NCBI RefSeq assembly: GCF_003268475.1
Contig: NZ_MCIF01000002.1
Location: 1,966,259-2,030,258, forward strand
Direction of reading: 5' to 3'
DNA length: 64,000 nt
Source: Thermogemmatispora tikiterensis
GTDB taxonomy: Bacteria; Chloroflexota; Ktedonobacteria; Ktedonobacterales; Ktedonobacteraceae
The notes below the pieces were generated by a model, which did no database searches, was not told the origin of the DNA, and was given only the letters and a program-made list of their open reading frames with translations. Every line of letters starts with the position of its first letter. The first letter of the stretch is position 1. This document shows, piece by piece, positions 8,508 to 17,702 of the stretch. The position numbers were made by a program, and so were the translations under genes.

Positions 8508-9467
8508 ATGTTGTTCGCTAGCACTATACCATATCTCCCAATTCGGCGTTCTTTGCGACTCCACCTGGTCAGGCTGCTCGGGGCCTGTGGCCTGCTGGGA
8601 ATCTGCTTGAGTGTCAGCTTCTTGTGGCCGATCGCTCCCTGGGGTCACCCTGGCCTCAGTGCCGCTCATCCTCTCAGTGGCTGGCATCCTTTGAAGATAC
8701 GCTCCGTCCAGGTCACCAGGCCGCAAACCGCCGGCCAGAACCTACTTTACCATAACGGTCCAGTGATGAGCCGCGCGATGACCGCCTACGCTATCTTCTG
8801 GGAACCACCAGGCTCTCAGGTAAGCGCGAGCTATCATCAGCTGATCGAACGCTACTTCCAGGATGTAGGCACTTCAGCGCTCTATCATAATAACGTACAA
8901 TACAGCGATAGCAGCGGTCAGGCGCCGACTGGCGCCAGCTTCGGCGGCTCCTGGATCGACCGCCGTCCATACCCGAACTCGACACTGAGCGACGCCCAAA
9001 TCCAGGACGAGGTCAGACGCGCGCTGCAGATGCAAGGCTGGAGCGCTTCGCTTTCCCATATGTTCTTTGTTTTTACGGCTCGTGGAGAGAACATCTGTTA
9101 TGACAGCTACTGTAGCTTCTCTAGCTTCTGTGCCTATCACGGCTACTTTGACAAGGAGATCATCTACGCCGTCATTCCCTATACAGGGAGCGATCCCGAG
9201 GCCTGTGGCGTCCCTTCCTCACCTAACCACGATAGCGACGCAGACAGCAGCATCAATGTAGCCTCCCATGAGCAGATGGAAGGGGCCACTGATCCCCTGC
9301 TCAATGCCTGGTACGATAGCCAGGGGAGTGAAATCGGAGATAAGTGCTCGTGGGAGTTTGGGCCGACAGGCGCTGATGGGGGCAATGTGATCTGGAACAG
9401 CCATCGCTACCTCGTACAGGAAGAATGGAACAACCAGAGCGGTGGCTGTGCCCTAAGCGGCCCATGA
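8508..9467 (+). CDS. Secreted protein resembling the EXORDIUM/phosphate-induced (Phi-1) family
   Basis: This 319-residue protein starts at ATG 8508 behind AGGAGGAACA. A basic N-terminus and hydrophobic segment (LVRLLGACGLLGICLSVSFLW, about residues 20-40) form a signal peptide or anchor. The mature part contains FVFTARGENICYDSYC, a six-cysteine-rich middle and the motif NVASHEQMEGATDPLLNAWY (about residues 250-270), then GSEIGDKC. That SHExxExxTxP-NAWY pattern is the one seen in plant EXORDIUM/Phi-1 proteins and their bacterial relatives, where an HE-type site recalls metallopeptidases. The role is unknown: plant members affect growth and carbon status, and for bacteria I know of no function. 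It is flanked by a convergent amidase gene and is probably monocistronic. Confidence 0.6.
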   Translation: MLFASTIPYLPIRRSLRLHLVRLLGACGLLGICLSVSFLWPIAPWGHPGLSAAHPLSGWHPLKIRSVQVTRPQTAGQNLLYHNGPVMSRAMTAYAIFWEPPGSQVSASYHQLIERYFQDVGTSALYHNNVQYSDSSGQAPTGASFGGSWIDRRPYPNSTLSDAQIQDEVRRALQMQGWSASLSHMFFVFTARGENICYDSYCSFSSFCAYHGYFDKEIIYAVIPYTGSDPEACGVPSSPNHDSDADSSINVASHEQMEGATDPLLNAWYDSQGSEIGDKCSWEFGPTGADGGNVIWNSHRYLVQEEWNNQSGGCALSGP

Positions 9468-9575
9468 GCCAAGGGAGGCCTGCCAGTCCAGCCAACCGCT
9501 TTGCCCGAGACCTCTTGTCTGTGCTGGTCCGCAGGTCCGAGAGCTGGTGGCCTGAGTAGAAAGGAGCAGACACAC

Positions 9576-10877
9576 TCAGGCTTGCTCAGCGAGGGCAATC
9601 TCCAACGCAGCGGCCCAGGCCAGCAACTCCTCATCACGCATCCAGCCGGCTACACACTGCAGGCCGAGTGGTAGCCCGTTCTCAGCCCGACCTGCTGGCA
9701 GGCTCAGAGCAGGCAGGCCGGCCTGAGTCCAGGGTAAGTTCATGAGGCCGCTGCCAGTTGTCTGCAGGCTCTGGGGAGCCGGGCCAGGAGCCGCCGGGGC
9801 CAGCCAGAGATCGATGCCCTCACGCTCCATCAGGGCCTGCACCTGGGTTCGCAAGATCTCCCGCCCAGCCCGCACCTCTACAATCTCCTGAACGCCGATC
9901 GTCATCCCTTCGCGAATGGCCGCCGCCGTCAGCGGACGGTAGAGGGCCGCAAAACGCTCGAACCAGCGCGCATGCACTCGCGCCATCTCAGCATGGACCA
10001 GACGCAAATGGCGCTGATTGATAGAGGCAATATCCGGTAAGGCAGGTACACGTTTGAGGCAATAGCCCGCCCGCTGGAGTCGCGCGAGCTGCTCCTCAAA
10101 GGCTCGCCGCCCCTCCGGCGAGGTCTGGTCAAGATAGGGACCCTCGGGCACACCCAGCACTGGCGGGGGTAGCGAAGGGCAACCACGCCAGCCGCGACAG
10201 AGCAGGGAGGCCACTTGCATCATTCCCGCGATGTCCTGGGTAAATAGGCCCACAGTATCGAGAGAAGGGGCACAGAGAATCAGACCATCAGCAGAGATGC
10301 GTCCGAAGGTGGGTTTGAAGCCCACAATGCCACAAAAGGCCGCTGGACGCAGGACTGAGCCGATGGTCTGGGTTCCAAGAGCCAGCGGACAGTAGCCGGC
10401 GGCTACCGCAGCCGCCGAACCACTGCTCGAGCCACCCGGCGTATGAAGAGGATTCACCGGGTTGCGCGTTGGTCCCGGCTCGAAATAGGCAAATTCAGCA
10501 CTGACGGCCTTGCCCAACACGAGCGCCCCCGCCTCGCGGAGCAGGGTCACGCTGCTGGCTTGCGGCCCGCTCAGAACCTCCGCCGGCAGCTGGGAACCGG
10601 CCCGTGTTGGAAAGCCATGCACATGAAAGAGGTCCTTGACGGCGAACAGGACCCCATAGAGCGGCGGGCGATCTGCTGGATCAGGATAACGCCGTTGCAG
10701 GCTTAACGCCTCTTTGCACAGCCGCTCGCGCCTTCCCTCTTCGGGCAAGAGAGCGGCCAGCGCGGGTTCGGCCCGCTCCACCCAGTCACAGGCTTCCTCA
10801 ATAGCGGTCATCAGGTCCTGGCGACCGCTACTGAGTTGCTCCGCCTGCTCTTGCAATCGCACATTTCTCGTCCACAT
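9576..10877 (-). CDS. Amidase-signature family amidase (GatA/AtzF-like)
   Basis: This 433-residue protein has the amidase signature: the general base lysine in FAVKDLFHVHGFPT (about residue 77), the Gly/Ser-rich motif TPGGSSSGSAAAVAAGY (about 150) with the cis-Ser, and the nucleophilic serine in TQTIGSVLRPAAFCG (about 175), followed by GFKPTFGRIS. The canonical DTGGS is altered to QTIGS, but serine is kept. The family hydrolyses small amides; no partner GatB/C genes lie nearby, so it is probably a free-standing amidase and not the tRNA-dependent amidotransferase. The C-terminal half is typical (MNLPWTQAGLPALSLPAG). ATG 10877 is preceded closely by GAAAGGGG. It is convergent with the EXORDIUM-like gene and stands alone. 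Confidence 0.8.
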   Translation of the reverse strand: MWTRNVRLQEQAEQLSSGRQDLMTAIEEACDWVERAEPALAALLPEEGRRERLCKEALSLQRRYPDPADRPPLYGVLFAVKDLFHVHGFPTRAGSQLPAEVLSGPQASSVTLLREAGALVLGKAVSAEFAYFEPGPTRNPVNPLHTPGGSSSGSAAAVAAGYCPLALGTQTIGSVLRPAAFCGIVGFKPTFGRISADGLILCAPSLDTVGLFTQDIAGMMQVASLLCRGWRGCPSLPPPVLGVPEGPYLDQTSPEGRRAFEEQLARLQRAGYCLKRVPALPDIASINQRHLRLVHAEMARVHARWFERFAALYRPLTAAAIREGMTIGVQEIVEVRAGREILRTQVQALMEREGIDLWLAPAAPGPAPQSLQTTGSGLMNLPWTQAGLPALSLPAGRAENGLPLGLQCVAGWMRDEELLAWAAALEIALAEQA

Positions 10878-11081
10878 CCCCTTTCTAGACTCCTTTCCTC
10901 ACGTTCGGTGAATATTTCGTAACACGCACTCAGTTGAATAGACGCACACTTCTGCACTGCCAGAGCACTTCTGAAGGCCAGAGAGCAAGCTGGCGCTGCG
11001 ATGTTCTTCTCGTGGTGTTTCCCATCGACTGCCGCAGATTTCTCAGGAAGAATTTGCAGACTCCCTATTTACGACGGACTA

Positions 11082-11090
11082 TGGTAGACT
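11082..11090 (+). promoter_or_regulatory. Possible extended -10 (TGGTAGACT) upstream of zinc-ribbon protein
   Basis: TGGTAGACT keeps the TG and three of six -10 bases. A TTGCAG lies upstream, but the spacing of 22 is too long. Transcription from here would begin near 11097, 46 bases before the ATG at 11143. Confidence 0.3.
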
Positions 11091-11142
11091 AGACACAGTT
11101 TCTCCAAGCAAGAGAGCGATTACGCTGCGCAGGAGGATCGCT

Positions 11143-13365
11143 ATGCGCGCCTGCAACTATTGTGGCACGAAGCTGCCAGATGATGCCAGATCCTGTGGAC
11201 ACTGTGGGCTTTCTCTGCCCACAGAGGAGCCAACTCAACTACTCCCGGCCCGGGACAGCATGTTCAGTCAGCAGCCGTCTAGCGCCGCGTCTGGTTCAGT
11301 TTGGACCCCCGCCAGTGAAGGTGATGAGGAGTCCGACGAAGCAACGTTACCACTGCCAGCGGAGCAGGAGCTGGATCTCGCATCCCCACCCAGCCCTTCA
11401 GAGGATGAGACGGTCTCAGACTGGTGGCAGACGATCCCAGAGTCGCCTTCCGCTATCCCGGGGGACGGGGCGGGAGGACCTTACCATTCTCCTTCTGTAG
11501 AGGCCACGTCTGTCGCTCAACAGGACAACCGGGCTGCGCAGGAGGAGGAGGAAGAGACTCGGCGCCGTCGAGCCTGGATCCTGCCTTTGCCTGGAGGGGT
11601 GCAGCTGGCGGCAAGTCAAGCGCCCCATGTCCAGGGCAATCCTCCAGCCCCTGTACCCTATGTGCGCGGTAGACCTCCTCACGGCCCCAAAGCTTCGGGT
11701 CACGGCGAGGAGGTTACCAGCTTTCGGGAGCTGGCTGAGCAGCCCCCAGCGTACCCTGTTGCCAGTCCATCAGCCTCTCGTCGTCCCTGGCAGCCGCTCA
11801 CTCGCCCAAGCAGCGGGCCACCGGCATGGTTGACACTCGCTCTGGTCGCTTTCTGCGCAGCATTGCTGATCATGAGCAGCACCGTGGCTGCGGCCTTTAC
11901 CATCTGGTCGCCTACGCTCGCTGTACTCTCCGGCAGCTCGACCGTAACCCCGGGCGGTTCTCTGCACTTGCACGGCTCCCATTTCTTGCCCGGCAGCACG
12001 GTGACTCTAACGCTTGATCACCATCTTCCTCTGCACTTCAGCAGCGCCCTAGCCCCGCAGCAGCAACAACCGGGGGCAGTCGCGGCTGAGCTGTTCAATC
12101 CGGTGACGCTGGCCTGGCAAACGCTGGAGGGGAATAGCCTGCAGGTCCGGGGAGACGGAACCTTCGATGCCACGCTGATCATTGATCCAGCTTGGCCTCT
12201 GGGCCAGCACTCGATCCAGGCCAAAGAGGCTTTGACATCGCGTAGCGCAAGCCTGACCTTTACGATCGTGAGAGCCACGTCGCCGACCCCTTCAGCGACC
12301 GCCAGCCCAACGCCAACAGTGGAGGTCAGCCCGAGCAGCTCGCCAACGCCTACAGCCACGGCAACCGCCACACCCACGTCCCCCCCACCCACTGGAGGGT
12401 TGAGCTGCGTTAATCCCTCAGCGGTGACATTCGGCCCGCTGAGTGTCGGCTATAGTACGCCAATTGAGCAGAGCATCACCCTCTGCGCTTCCGGCAGCGG
12501 TGCAGTCGGCTGGACAGCCAGCTGGGACAGTAAGCAATCACCCTGGCTCTCCCTGAGCGCAACCTCGGGTCTGCTGGCTGCGCCCGGCGAAGAGCAGGTT
12601 AGTCTCAGCGCAAGCGTCGGTACCCTGGCAGCAGGGCGTTACAGTACTGAGATTAGCTTCAGCGACGATGCTGGCCATCCCGCCCTGCTCCTCCAAGTAA
12701 CGCTTATTGTGGTCAACTCGTGCCTGAGCGCCTCTCCTACCTCGCTCAGCTTCACTGCTGTGGCCTCCACCAGCGACCCGGCTCCTCAGACCCTGACCAT
12801 CCAGAGCTGCAGCGGCCTGGAAAGCTGGTCAGCAGCCCTGCAACTGGAAACAAAACAAGTCTGGTTACATCTCAGCAGCAATAGCGGCACGCTCAGCGCG
12901 AACCGCTCCAGCTCGATCACGGTCACGGTGAACAGCCTGCAAACCAACCTCTCAGCGGGAAGCTACCAGGGGAAGATTCTTCTGAGCAGCGGGCAGAGCC
13001 AGGTGACTATTCCGGTGACGCTGACGGTCCAGCCTCCCCCGACACTGATTCTGGAAACGCCACAGTCAGGCATGCTCCAGGCAGATAAAGATTGTCAGTT
13101 CACCAGCTCAGAGACAAGCTGGCTGTGCCCGGTAACTATTGGGGCGGCAAGCCAGAACGTTGCTGCACTGAACTGGAGCAGCTCTAGCAGCGGCGTCAGC
13201 GGCATCACGTTCACGCCTGCAGCAGGCACCCTGCCTCCCGGGCAGACGGTGTCGATCCAGGTGACGATTCCTGGCAAGGCCTGTCCCTCTTCCGCCGTGC
13301 TGCTCTTCGAGGGACCAGCCAATAGCGTCGAAGTCACCTGGAGCTGTTCCCCTATTGCTTCTTGA
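11143..13365 (+). CDS. Zinc-ribbon membrane protein with Pro/Thr-rich stalk and BACON-like repeats
   Basis: This 740-residue protein starts at ATG 11143 behind AGGAGGATCGCT. An N-terminal zinc ribbon (CNYCGTKLPDDARSCGHCG, residues 4-22) is followed by a long acidic and Pro-rich linker. A single membrane segment (about residues 228-252, LTLALVAFCAALLIMSS) comes next, then an IPT/TIG-like Ig domain (GGSLHLHGSHFLPGSTVTL, about 265-375), a Pro/Thr/Ser stalk (about 378-420), and at least two BACON/choice-of-anchor-like repeats beginning NPSAVTFGPLSVGYS and SASPTSLSFTAVASTS. The zinc ribbon is cytoplasmic and the repeats are outside. Such layouts are common in Chloroflexota. It lies 130 bases ahead of the kinase at 13496 on the same strand and may be co-transcribed with it; a role in surface adhesion or sensing is only a guess. 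Confidence 0.7.
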   Translation: MRACNYCGTKLPDDARSCGHCGLSLPTEEPTQLLPARDSMFSQQPSSAASGSVWTPASEGDEESDEATLPLPAEQELDLASPPSPSEDETVSDWWQTIPESPSAIPGDGAGGPYHSPSVEATSVAQQDNRAAQEEEEETRRRRAWILPLPGGVQLAASQAPHVQGNPPAPVPYVRGRPPHGPKASGHGEEVTSFRELAEQPPAYPVASPSASRRPWQPLTRPSSGPPAWLTLALVAFCAALLIMSSTVAAAFTIWSPTLAVLSGSSTVTPGGSLHLHGSHFLPGSTVTLTLDHHLPLHFSSALAPQQQQPGAVAAELFNPVTLAWQTLEGNSLQVRGDGTFDATLIIDPAWPLGQHSIQAKEALTSRSASLTFTIVRATSPTPSATASPTPTVEVSPSSSPTPTATATATPTSPPPTGGLSCVNPSAVTFGPLSVGYSTPIEQSITLCASGSGAVGWTASWDSKQSPWLSLSATSGLLAAPGEEQVSLSASVGTLAAGRYSTEISFSDDAGHPALLLQVTLIVVNSCLSASPTSLSFTAVASTSDPAPQTLTIQSCSGLESWSAALQLETKQVWLHLSSNSGTLSANRSSSITVTVNSLQTNLSAGSYQGKILLSSGQSQVTIPVTLTVQPPPTLILETPQSGMLQADKDCQFTSSETSWLCPVTIGAASQNVAALNWSSSSSGVSGITFTPAAGTLPPGQTVSIQVTIPGKACPSSAVLLFEGPANSVEVTWSCSPIAS

Positions 13366-13495
13366 TACAGGCAAGCAGAGCAGGGAGAGACCGTAGACGG
13401 TGACCCTCAGCCTCGTGGTCAGCCCACAAACGGGTCACAATGGCCGTTGAGTATGACAGTAAGGAGCAATTTTTCTAGCAAAAGCAGAAAAAGTG

Positions 13496-15415
13496 ATGGA
13501 TAGTGACGCACTGATCGGGCAGCGGCTTGGTGCCTATCTGATTCAGCGCAAGCTCGGCGAAGGAGCAATGGCGCGGGTCTATAAGGCCTACCATTCACGG
13601 CTGCGGCGCGATGTGGCCATCAAGATCATTCGCCCAGAGGTAGCGGCGCGCCCTGGCTTCGCCGCCCGCTTTGAGCGGGAGGCCCAACTGATCGCAAGCC
13701 TGGAGCACCCTCACATTGTGGCCGTCTACGACTTCGGCGAAGCGGACCTTGGCAGGCTTGGGACCATCCCTTACCTGGTCATGCAATACGTTGGCGGTGG
13801 TACCTTGCGCGACCTCCTGCGCAATCGTCGTCCGCTTGACCAGAAGCTGGCCATACGCTATGCCCGAGACCTGGCCCGCGCTTTGCATCTGGCTCACGAA
13901 CGCGGGATCGTCCATCGTGACGTGAAACCCCAGAACATGCTCTTGAGCAGCGGCCCGCAGCGCGAGATTCTGCTCTCCGACTTCGGAATCGCTAAATTGC
14001 TCGATCGGCGCGCTAGCCCGGCAGTCCGAAGAGACAGGCTGCCACTACCCGATGAGAGCGAGGAAGAAGGCGAGCCGACCCAGCCAGAGCTGGAGCATCT
14101 GCAACTCACCAGCGCCGGCGAGCTAATTGGTACGGCGGCCTATATGGCCCCAGAACAGATCAAGCGGCTCCCAGTCGATGAGCGCACGGACATTTATGCC
14201 CTGGGGGTGGTTCTTTTTCAGATGCTGACAGGGCATCCCCCTTTCGAGGCCGACAGTGCTGTCGGGCTGCTCTATCAACATGTCTATCGCACAGCCCCCG
14301 ACGCTCGTACCATCAATCCGGCGGTCTCGGAGAAGCTGGCGCGCATGACCGCCCGTGCCCTGGCCAAGGCCCCCGATGAACGTTTTCAGTCAGCAGCAGA
14401 ACTGGCCCAGGCCCTGGACCTGCTGCTGTCGCGAGAGAGCGAGGCTATCTATCCCTCACCGCGAGACCAGGACTCAGGCCGGATGCTTGCTCAGCCAGGC
14501 AGAGCCAGTGCTCTTGAGCTTGCAGCAGCCCCGGAGGACAGCTCAGCGGCTCCAGCCCAGATCACCACAGCCCCGAGCCACACAGAGACACCGCCCGCTG
14601 CGACCTCTGCTCTCACCTCAGTGCTCAGACCTGGTAGGGCCAGCATAGGCACTGGCACACACTCCCAGACACTGCCCGCTTCTCTTAGAAGACAAATCTG
14701 GGAACGCCGCTGGCTTTCCTTTGCCCTCGGCGGGCTGGTTCTTCTCCTCCTCATCGCCACTACGCTCATGCAAAGCCCGCTGAGCAGCTGGCTGAGGTTC
14801 CTGAACACATCTGGCTCCACATCCGAGGCCGTAGCCCGGCCCTTTACGGATACGTTCCAGAACAATCAACAGCGCTGGACCGAGAGTGCTCCTGCCCTCA
14901 GTACAGCCATCGGCAACGGCCAGTACCTGATCACCATCGACTGGACGCCGCCAGCCACCTACTATTTCCCCTACCCCCAGGCCGTAGGGAGCCTGCCAGC
15001 CAGTTTTACATTACAGGCTCAAATGCAGCGCCTGGCCGGCGAGGAGGAGAATTGGTATGGCATTGCTTTCCGCCTCCATCCCGAAGGAAACTATGTTTCC
15101 TGCTATGCCCTGGTGATCGACGGTGCTGGTCACTACGCTCTCTGGAAGTTCGATGCCCACGCAGCCCAGCCCGGTACTCCCTTAGTCCTGGTGAGCGGCA
15201 CCTACCCCCCTCGCCCACATGCCCCTGACACCCTAGAAATCAGCGTCCGGGGAGACACCTTCACAGCCCGCATCAACGCTGTTCCCCTGGACTTCAACGC
15301 CCCAACGCACAGCGTGAGCGACCGTGGCGGCTACAGCGGGGGGAAAGCAGGCCTTCTGCTGACCGGCCCCAACGCACGCTTTTCTATCACGCGCTTCAGC
15401 CTCACCGTTCCCTGA
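13496..15415 (+). CDS. PknB-type Ser/Thr protein kinase with extracellular lectin-like sensor domain
   Basis: This 639-residue receptor kinase has all catalytic motifs: Gly loop LGEGAMARVYKA (about residue 20), VAIKII lysine (about 41), HRDVKPQN (about 140), DFGIAK (about 161), MAPEQIK and DIYALGVVLFQMLTG. A Ser/Ala/Pro-rich juxtamembrane linker (about 320-400) leads to one membrane helix (about 408-425, FALGGLVLLLLIATTLM). Outside is a domain of about 190 residues (FTDTFQNNQQRW to the C-terminus) whose pattern, including NWYGIAFRLHPEGNYVSCY, matches jelly-roll/concanavalin-like folds of the DUF1080/LamG type. It has no PASTA repeats. GTG 13493 and ATG 13496 are adjacent; I take the ATG. The ribosome site is weak, so translation may be low or coupled. 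The ligand is unknown, perhaps a carbohydrate. Confidence 0.85.
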   Translation: MDSDALIGQRLGAYLIQRKLGEGAMARVYKAYHSRLRRDVAIKIIRPEVAARPGFAARFEREAQLIASLEHPHIVAVYDFGEADLGRLGTIPYLVMQYVGGGTLRDLLRNRRPLDQKLAIRYARDLARALHLAHERGIVHRDVKPQNMLLSSGPQREILLSDFGIAKLLDRRASPAVRRDRLPLPDESEEEGEPTQPELEHLQLTSAGELIGTAAYMAPEQIKRLPVDERTDIYALGVVLFQMLTGHPPFEADSAVGLLYQHVYRTAPDARTINPAVSEKLARMTARALAKAPDERFQSAAELAQALDLLLSRESEAIYPSPRDQDSGRMLAQPGRASALELAAAPEDSSAAPAQITTAPSHTETPPAATSALTSVLRPGRASIGTGTHSQTLPASLRRQIWERRWLSFALGGLVLLLLIATTLMQSPLSSWLRFLNTSGSTSEAVARPFTDTFQNNQQRWTESAPALSTAIGNGQYLITIDWTPPATYYFPYPQAVGSLPASFTLQAQMQRLAGEEENWYGIAFRLHPEGNYVSCYALVIDGAGHYALWKFDAHAAQPGTPLVLVSGTYPPRPHAPDTLEISVRGDTFTARINAVPLDFNAPTHSVSDRGGYSGGKAGLLLTGPNARFSITRFSLTVP

Positions 15416-15622
15416 CAAGGCAGAGAAGGCAAGGCCAGCTCGTGGAGAGAAGTTCCTCTTCCTCCCAAGGGGCCCCCCACCCACAGGCGAGCGAGCCTGG
15501 AGTGGAGGCCAGGAACCTCTCCCGAAACGCCTAGAGAAGAGTCCTGAGAGCTGGGCAGGCAGGGCAGGTTGTGGTAGAGTACAAGGCGGTGCGTAGATGT
15601 AAGAGGAGGTTGCTTGCTTCTC

Positions 15623-16504
15623 ATGAGAGAGCATATCATCAGGCAATTTCTGGACGAGCCACAGTACAGCCATCCCGACAAGGCCCGGGTGACCATCATT
15701 CCGGCGCCGCTTGAATATACCGTCTCATATATGCAAGGGACACGTCACGGTCCCCAGGCTATCCTTAATGCCTCTAGTCAGCTGGAACTCTATGACGAGG
15801 AGCTAGAGTGCAGCCCGCTTGAGGAGGTGGGCATCTACACCCGCCCGGCCCTGGACTACCGGGGATTGGACCATGCAAGCGCTCTGAAGCTGACAGGCCA
15901 GGCAGTGCGTGAGGTTCTAGAGCGGGGCCAGTTCCCTCTGCTGATCGGCGGCGAGCATTCGCTTTCTCTTGAACCGGTTGCCGTGGCACGCGAGTTTTTC
16001 CCCGACCTGACAGTTATTCATATTGACGCCCACGGCGACCTCCGCGCTGAATACGAGGGATCTCCCCTCTCACATGCCTGCATCGCCAGGCGCGTGTTAG
16101 AGCTGGGTATCCCGGTACTGGAAATCGGTATTCGCAGCATCAGTGCCGAGGAGATGGACTTTCTCCGTAGTGGAGCCGATGCAGCCATTGTCTGGGCGCG
16201 CGACTTCGCTCGTGGGCAGGCACACATCCCCTGGGAGCGACTGAGCGAGCACACCTATGTAACCTTCGATCTGGATGCCCTCGATCCTGCTGAGATGCCC
16301 GCTGTAGGCACCCCAGAGCCAGGCGGATTGAGCTGGTATCAGGCACTGGAACTGCTGCGCGAGATCTACCAGCGTACCACCGTAGTAGCCCAGGATGTGG
16401 TCGAGCTTTGCCCCATCCCCGGCCAGATCCGCGCGGATTTTCTGGCCGCACGTCTGATCTATAAGATGATCGGCTACCGGTTTTCTGCTCAGCTACCCGA
16501 GTAG
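15623..16504 (+). CDS. speB: Agmatinase/ureohydrolase
   Basis: This 293-residue arginase-family enzyme would hydrolyse agmatine to putrescine and urea. All manganese ligands are visible: GGEHSLS (about residue 113), HIDAHGDLR (about 134) and TFDLDALDP (about 215). The typical PEPGGLSW and VAQDVVELCP segments follow. AAGAGGAGG lies at 15601-15609. It is 13 bases from the ATG at 15623 and only four from an in-frame TTG at 15614, so three further residues at the N-terminus are possible. It could act on another guanidino compound, since agmatinase, guanidinobutyrase and proclavaminate amidinohydrolase share these motifs. It stands between the kinase and a lipoprotein gene on the plus strand; no arginine decarboxylase is nearby. 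Confidence 0.8.
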   Translation: MREHIIRQFLDEPQYSHPDKARVTIIPAPLEYTVSYMQGTRHGPQAILNASSQLELYDEELECSPLEEVGIYTRPALDYRGLDHASALKLTGQAVREVLERGQFPLLIGGEHSLSLEPVAVAREFFPDLTVIHIDAHGDLRAEYEGSPLSHACIARRVLELGIPVLEIGIRSISAEEMDFLRSGADAAIVWARDFARGQAHIPWERLSEHTYVTFDLDALDPAEMPAVGTPEPGGLSWYQALELLREIYQRTTVVAQDVVELCPIPGQIRADFLAARLIYKMIGYRFSAQLPE

Positions 16505-16565
16505 ATCCCCAGGCAGCATCTACTAATAGACAAGAACCAGCAAGGCTAAGAGCATGGGAGGAGAG

Positions 16566-17702
16566 ATGAACGGAGAGAACCGTGAGCAGGGCTTTGGCCT
16601 CCCAACCAGGGAAGAGGCGAGGAGAGTAGCCTGTACCTCCCCAGGGCAGAGGCGCTATCTTGATGAGCACCGTTCAGACCGGTATCGCTGCTGGCGCAGG
16701 CAGACAGGATCGTGGCCGGGGAGCAAGCCTATCTTTGTGCTCCTGCTCGTGTTACTGGCCCTGCTAACAGCCTGCGAATCCGACACGAGCCAGCCAGTAG
16801 CAGGCCAGGCTCACTTACGCCAGCTTGATAACGGCACTATTATCTACGATAGCAGTGCCGAGACCGTCTTGCTGCGAACTTTCCGCGGTGGGGGCCATCA
16901 GGGCACACTCGATCTCAGTCCTCAGCTGAGCATTTACGGCGATGGTAGCTATATTCTCGGCCCCGGCCTGCAGATGCGTGAGGGGCATCTTAGCCAGGAG
17001 CAACTCAGCCAACTGCTCCATACGCTGGTTAACAGCTACGGGCTGCTAAGTTTCCAGCGTCAGCAGTTCTACGAGATACCCGATCAGGATGCGATCCTGC
17101 TCCAATTCAACGTGAACAACCAGCATTACCAGTTTCTCTACAGTATCTTTGGGCAACGTCAGGAGAGCCAGCAGGATCTCAACGAGTACCAGCGCCTGGG
17201 CGAGGCACTCACGACGATCAATGAAGCGGTGAGCCAGGGATCGACGACAGCTTATGACACCACGCGCAAAGCGCTGCTGGTTCGCCAGGACTTCAGTCCC
17301 AATCTGAGTCAGTCGATCCCCACCTGGGACGTACCCGACTTTACTCTGCGTCAGCTCGCCCAGTTCGAATGCGGTCCGGTGCCCCAGGACATCACAGGAC
17401 CGAACGCCGATTCCGGCTGTCTGACCTTCACAACGCCCCAGCGAGCCTTGCTTCTCACGCCCGAGCAGAGCCGCACCATCGGCAATCTGCTACACGGAAA
17501 GCTGAGTGGGGAATTTTACGAGCCAGCAACAGGGTTATATTATACGGTAATGCTCCGCGCACTCCTGCCGGATGAGCTGAACCAGGGGGTGCTGGCCATG
17601 TATGGTAGCCAGGACCTGACCTACAGTGGGGTGCCGCTGCAGCAGGGACCGCTTCCGGCCACGGCCTCTTCCACAGGCTTCCAAGCCCAGCGAGCAGCAT
17701 AG
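16566..17702 (+). CDS. Putative lipoprotein with unusually long N-region
   Basis: This 378-residue protein is not recognised. ATG 16566 sits behind GGGAGGAGAG; an upstream ATG at 16554 has no ribosome site. About 55 charged residues (Arg- and Glu-rich) precede a hydrophobic core IFVLLLVLLALLTAC that ends in a lipobox LLTAC-E. If processed by signal peptidase II the mature protein would start at this cysteine. Such a long n-region is odd and I see no internal in-frame ATG that would shorten it. The mature part is soluble-looking, with repeated LRQLDNGT/LRQLAQFECGP-type phrases and a GDGSYILGPGLQMREGHLS segment. It starts 61 bases after speB and may be in the same transcript. Function unknown. 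Confidence 0.6.
   Translation: MNGENREQGFGLPTREEARRVACTSPGQRRYLDEHRSDRYRCWRRQTGSWPGSKPIFVLLLVLLALLTACESDTSQPVAGQAHLRQLDNGTIIYDSSAETVLLRTFRGGGHQGTLDLSPQLSIYGDGSYILGPGLQMREGHLSQEQLSQLLHTLVNSYGLLSFQRQQFYEIPDQDAILLQFNVNNQHYQFLYSIFGQRQESQQDLNEYQRLGEALTTINEAVSQGSTTAYDTTRKALLVRQDFSPNLSQSIPTWDVPDFTLRQLAQFECGPVPQDITGPNADSGCLTFTTPQRALLLTPEQSRTIGNLLHGKLSGEFYEPATGLYYTVMLRALLPDELNQGVLAMYGSQDLTYSGVPLQQGPLPATASSTGFQAQRAA

Noticed and set aside
13496..15415. PASTA-type cell-wall-sensing kinase
   Set aside because: The outside domain lacks PASTA repeats and has a jelly-roll-like pattern instead.
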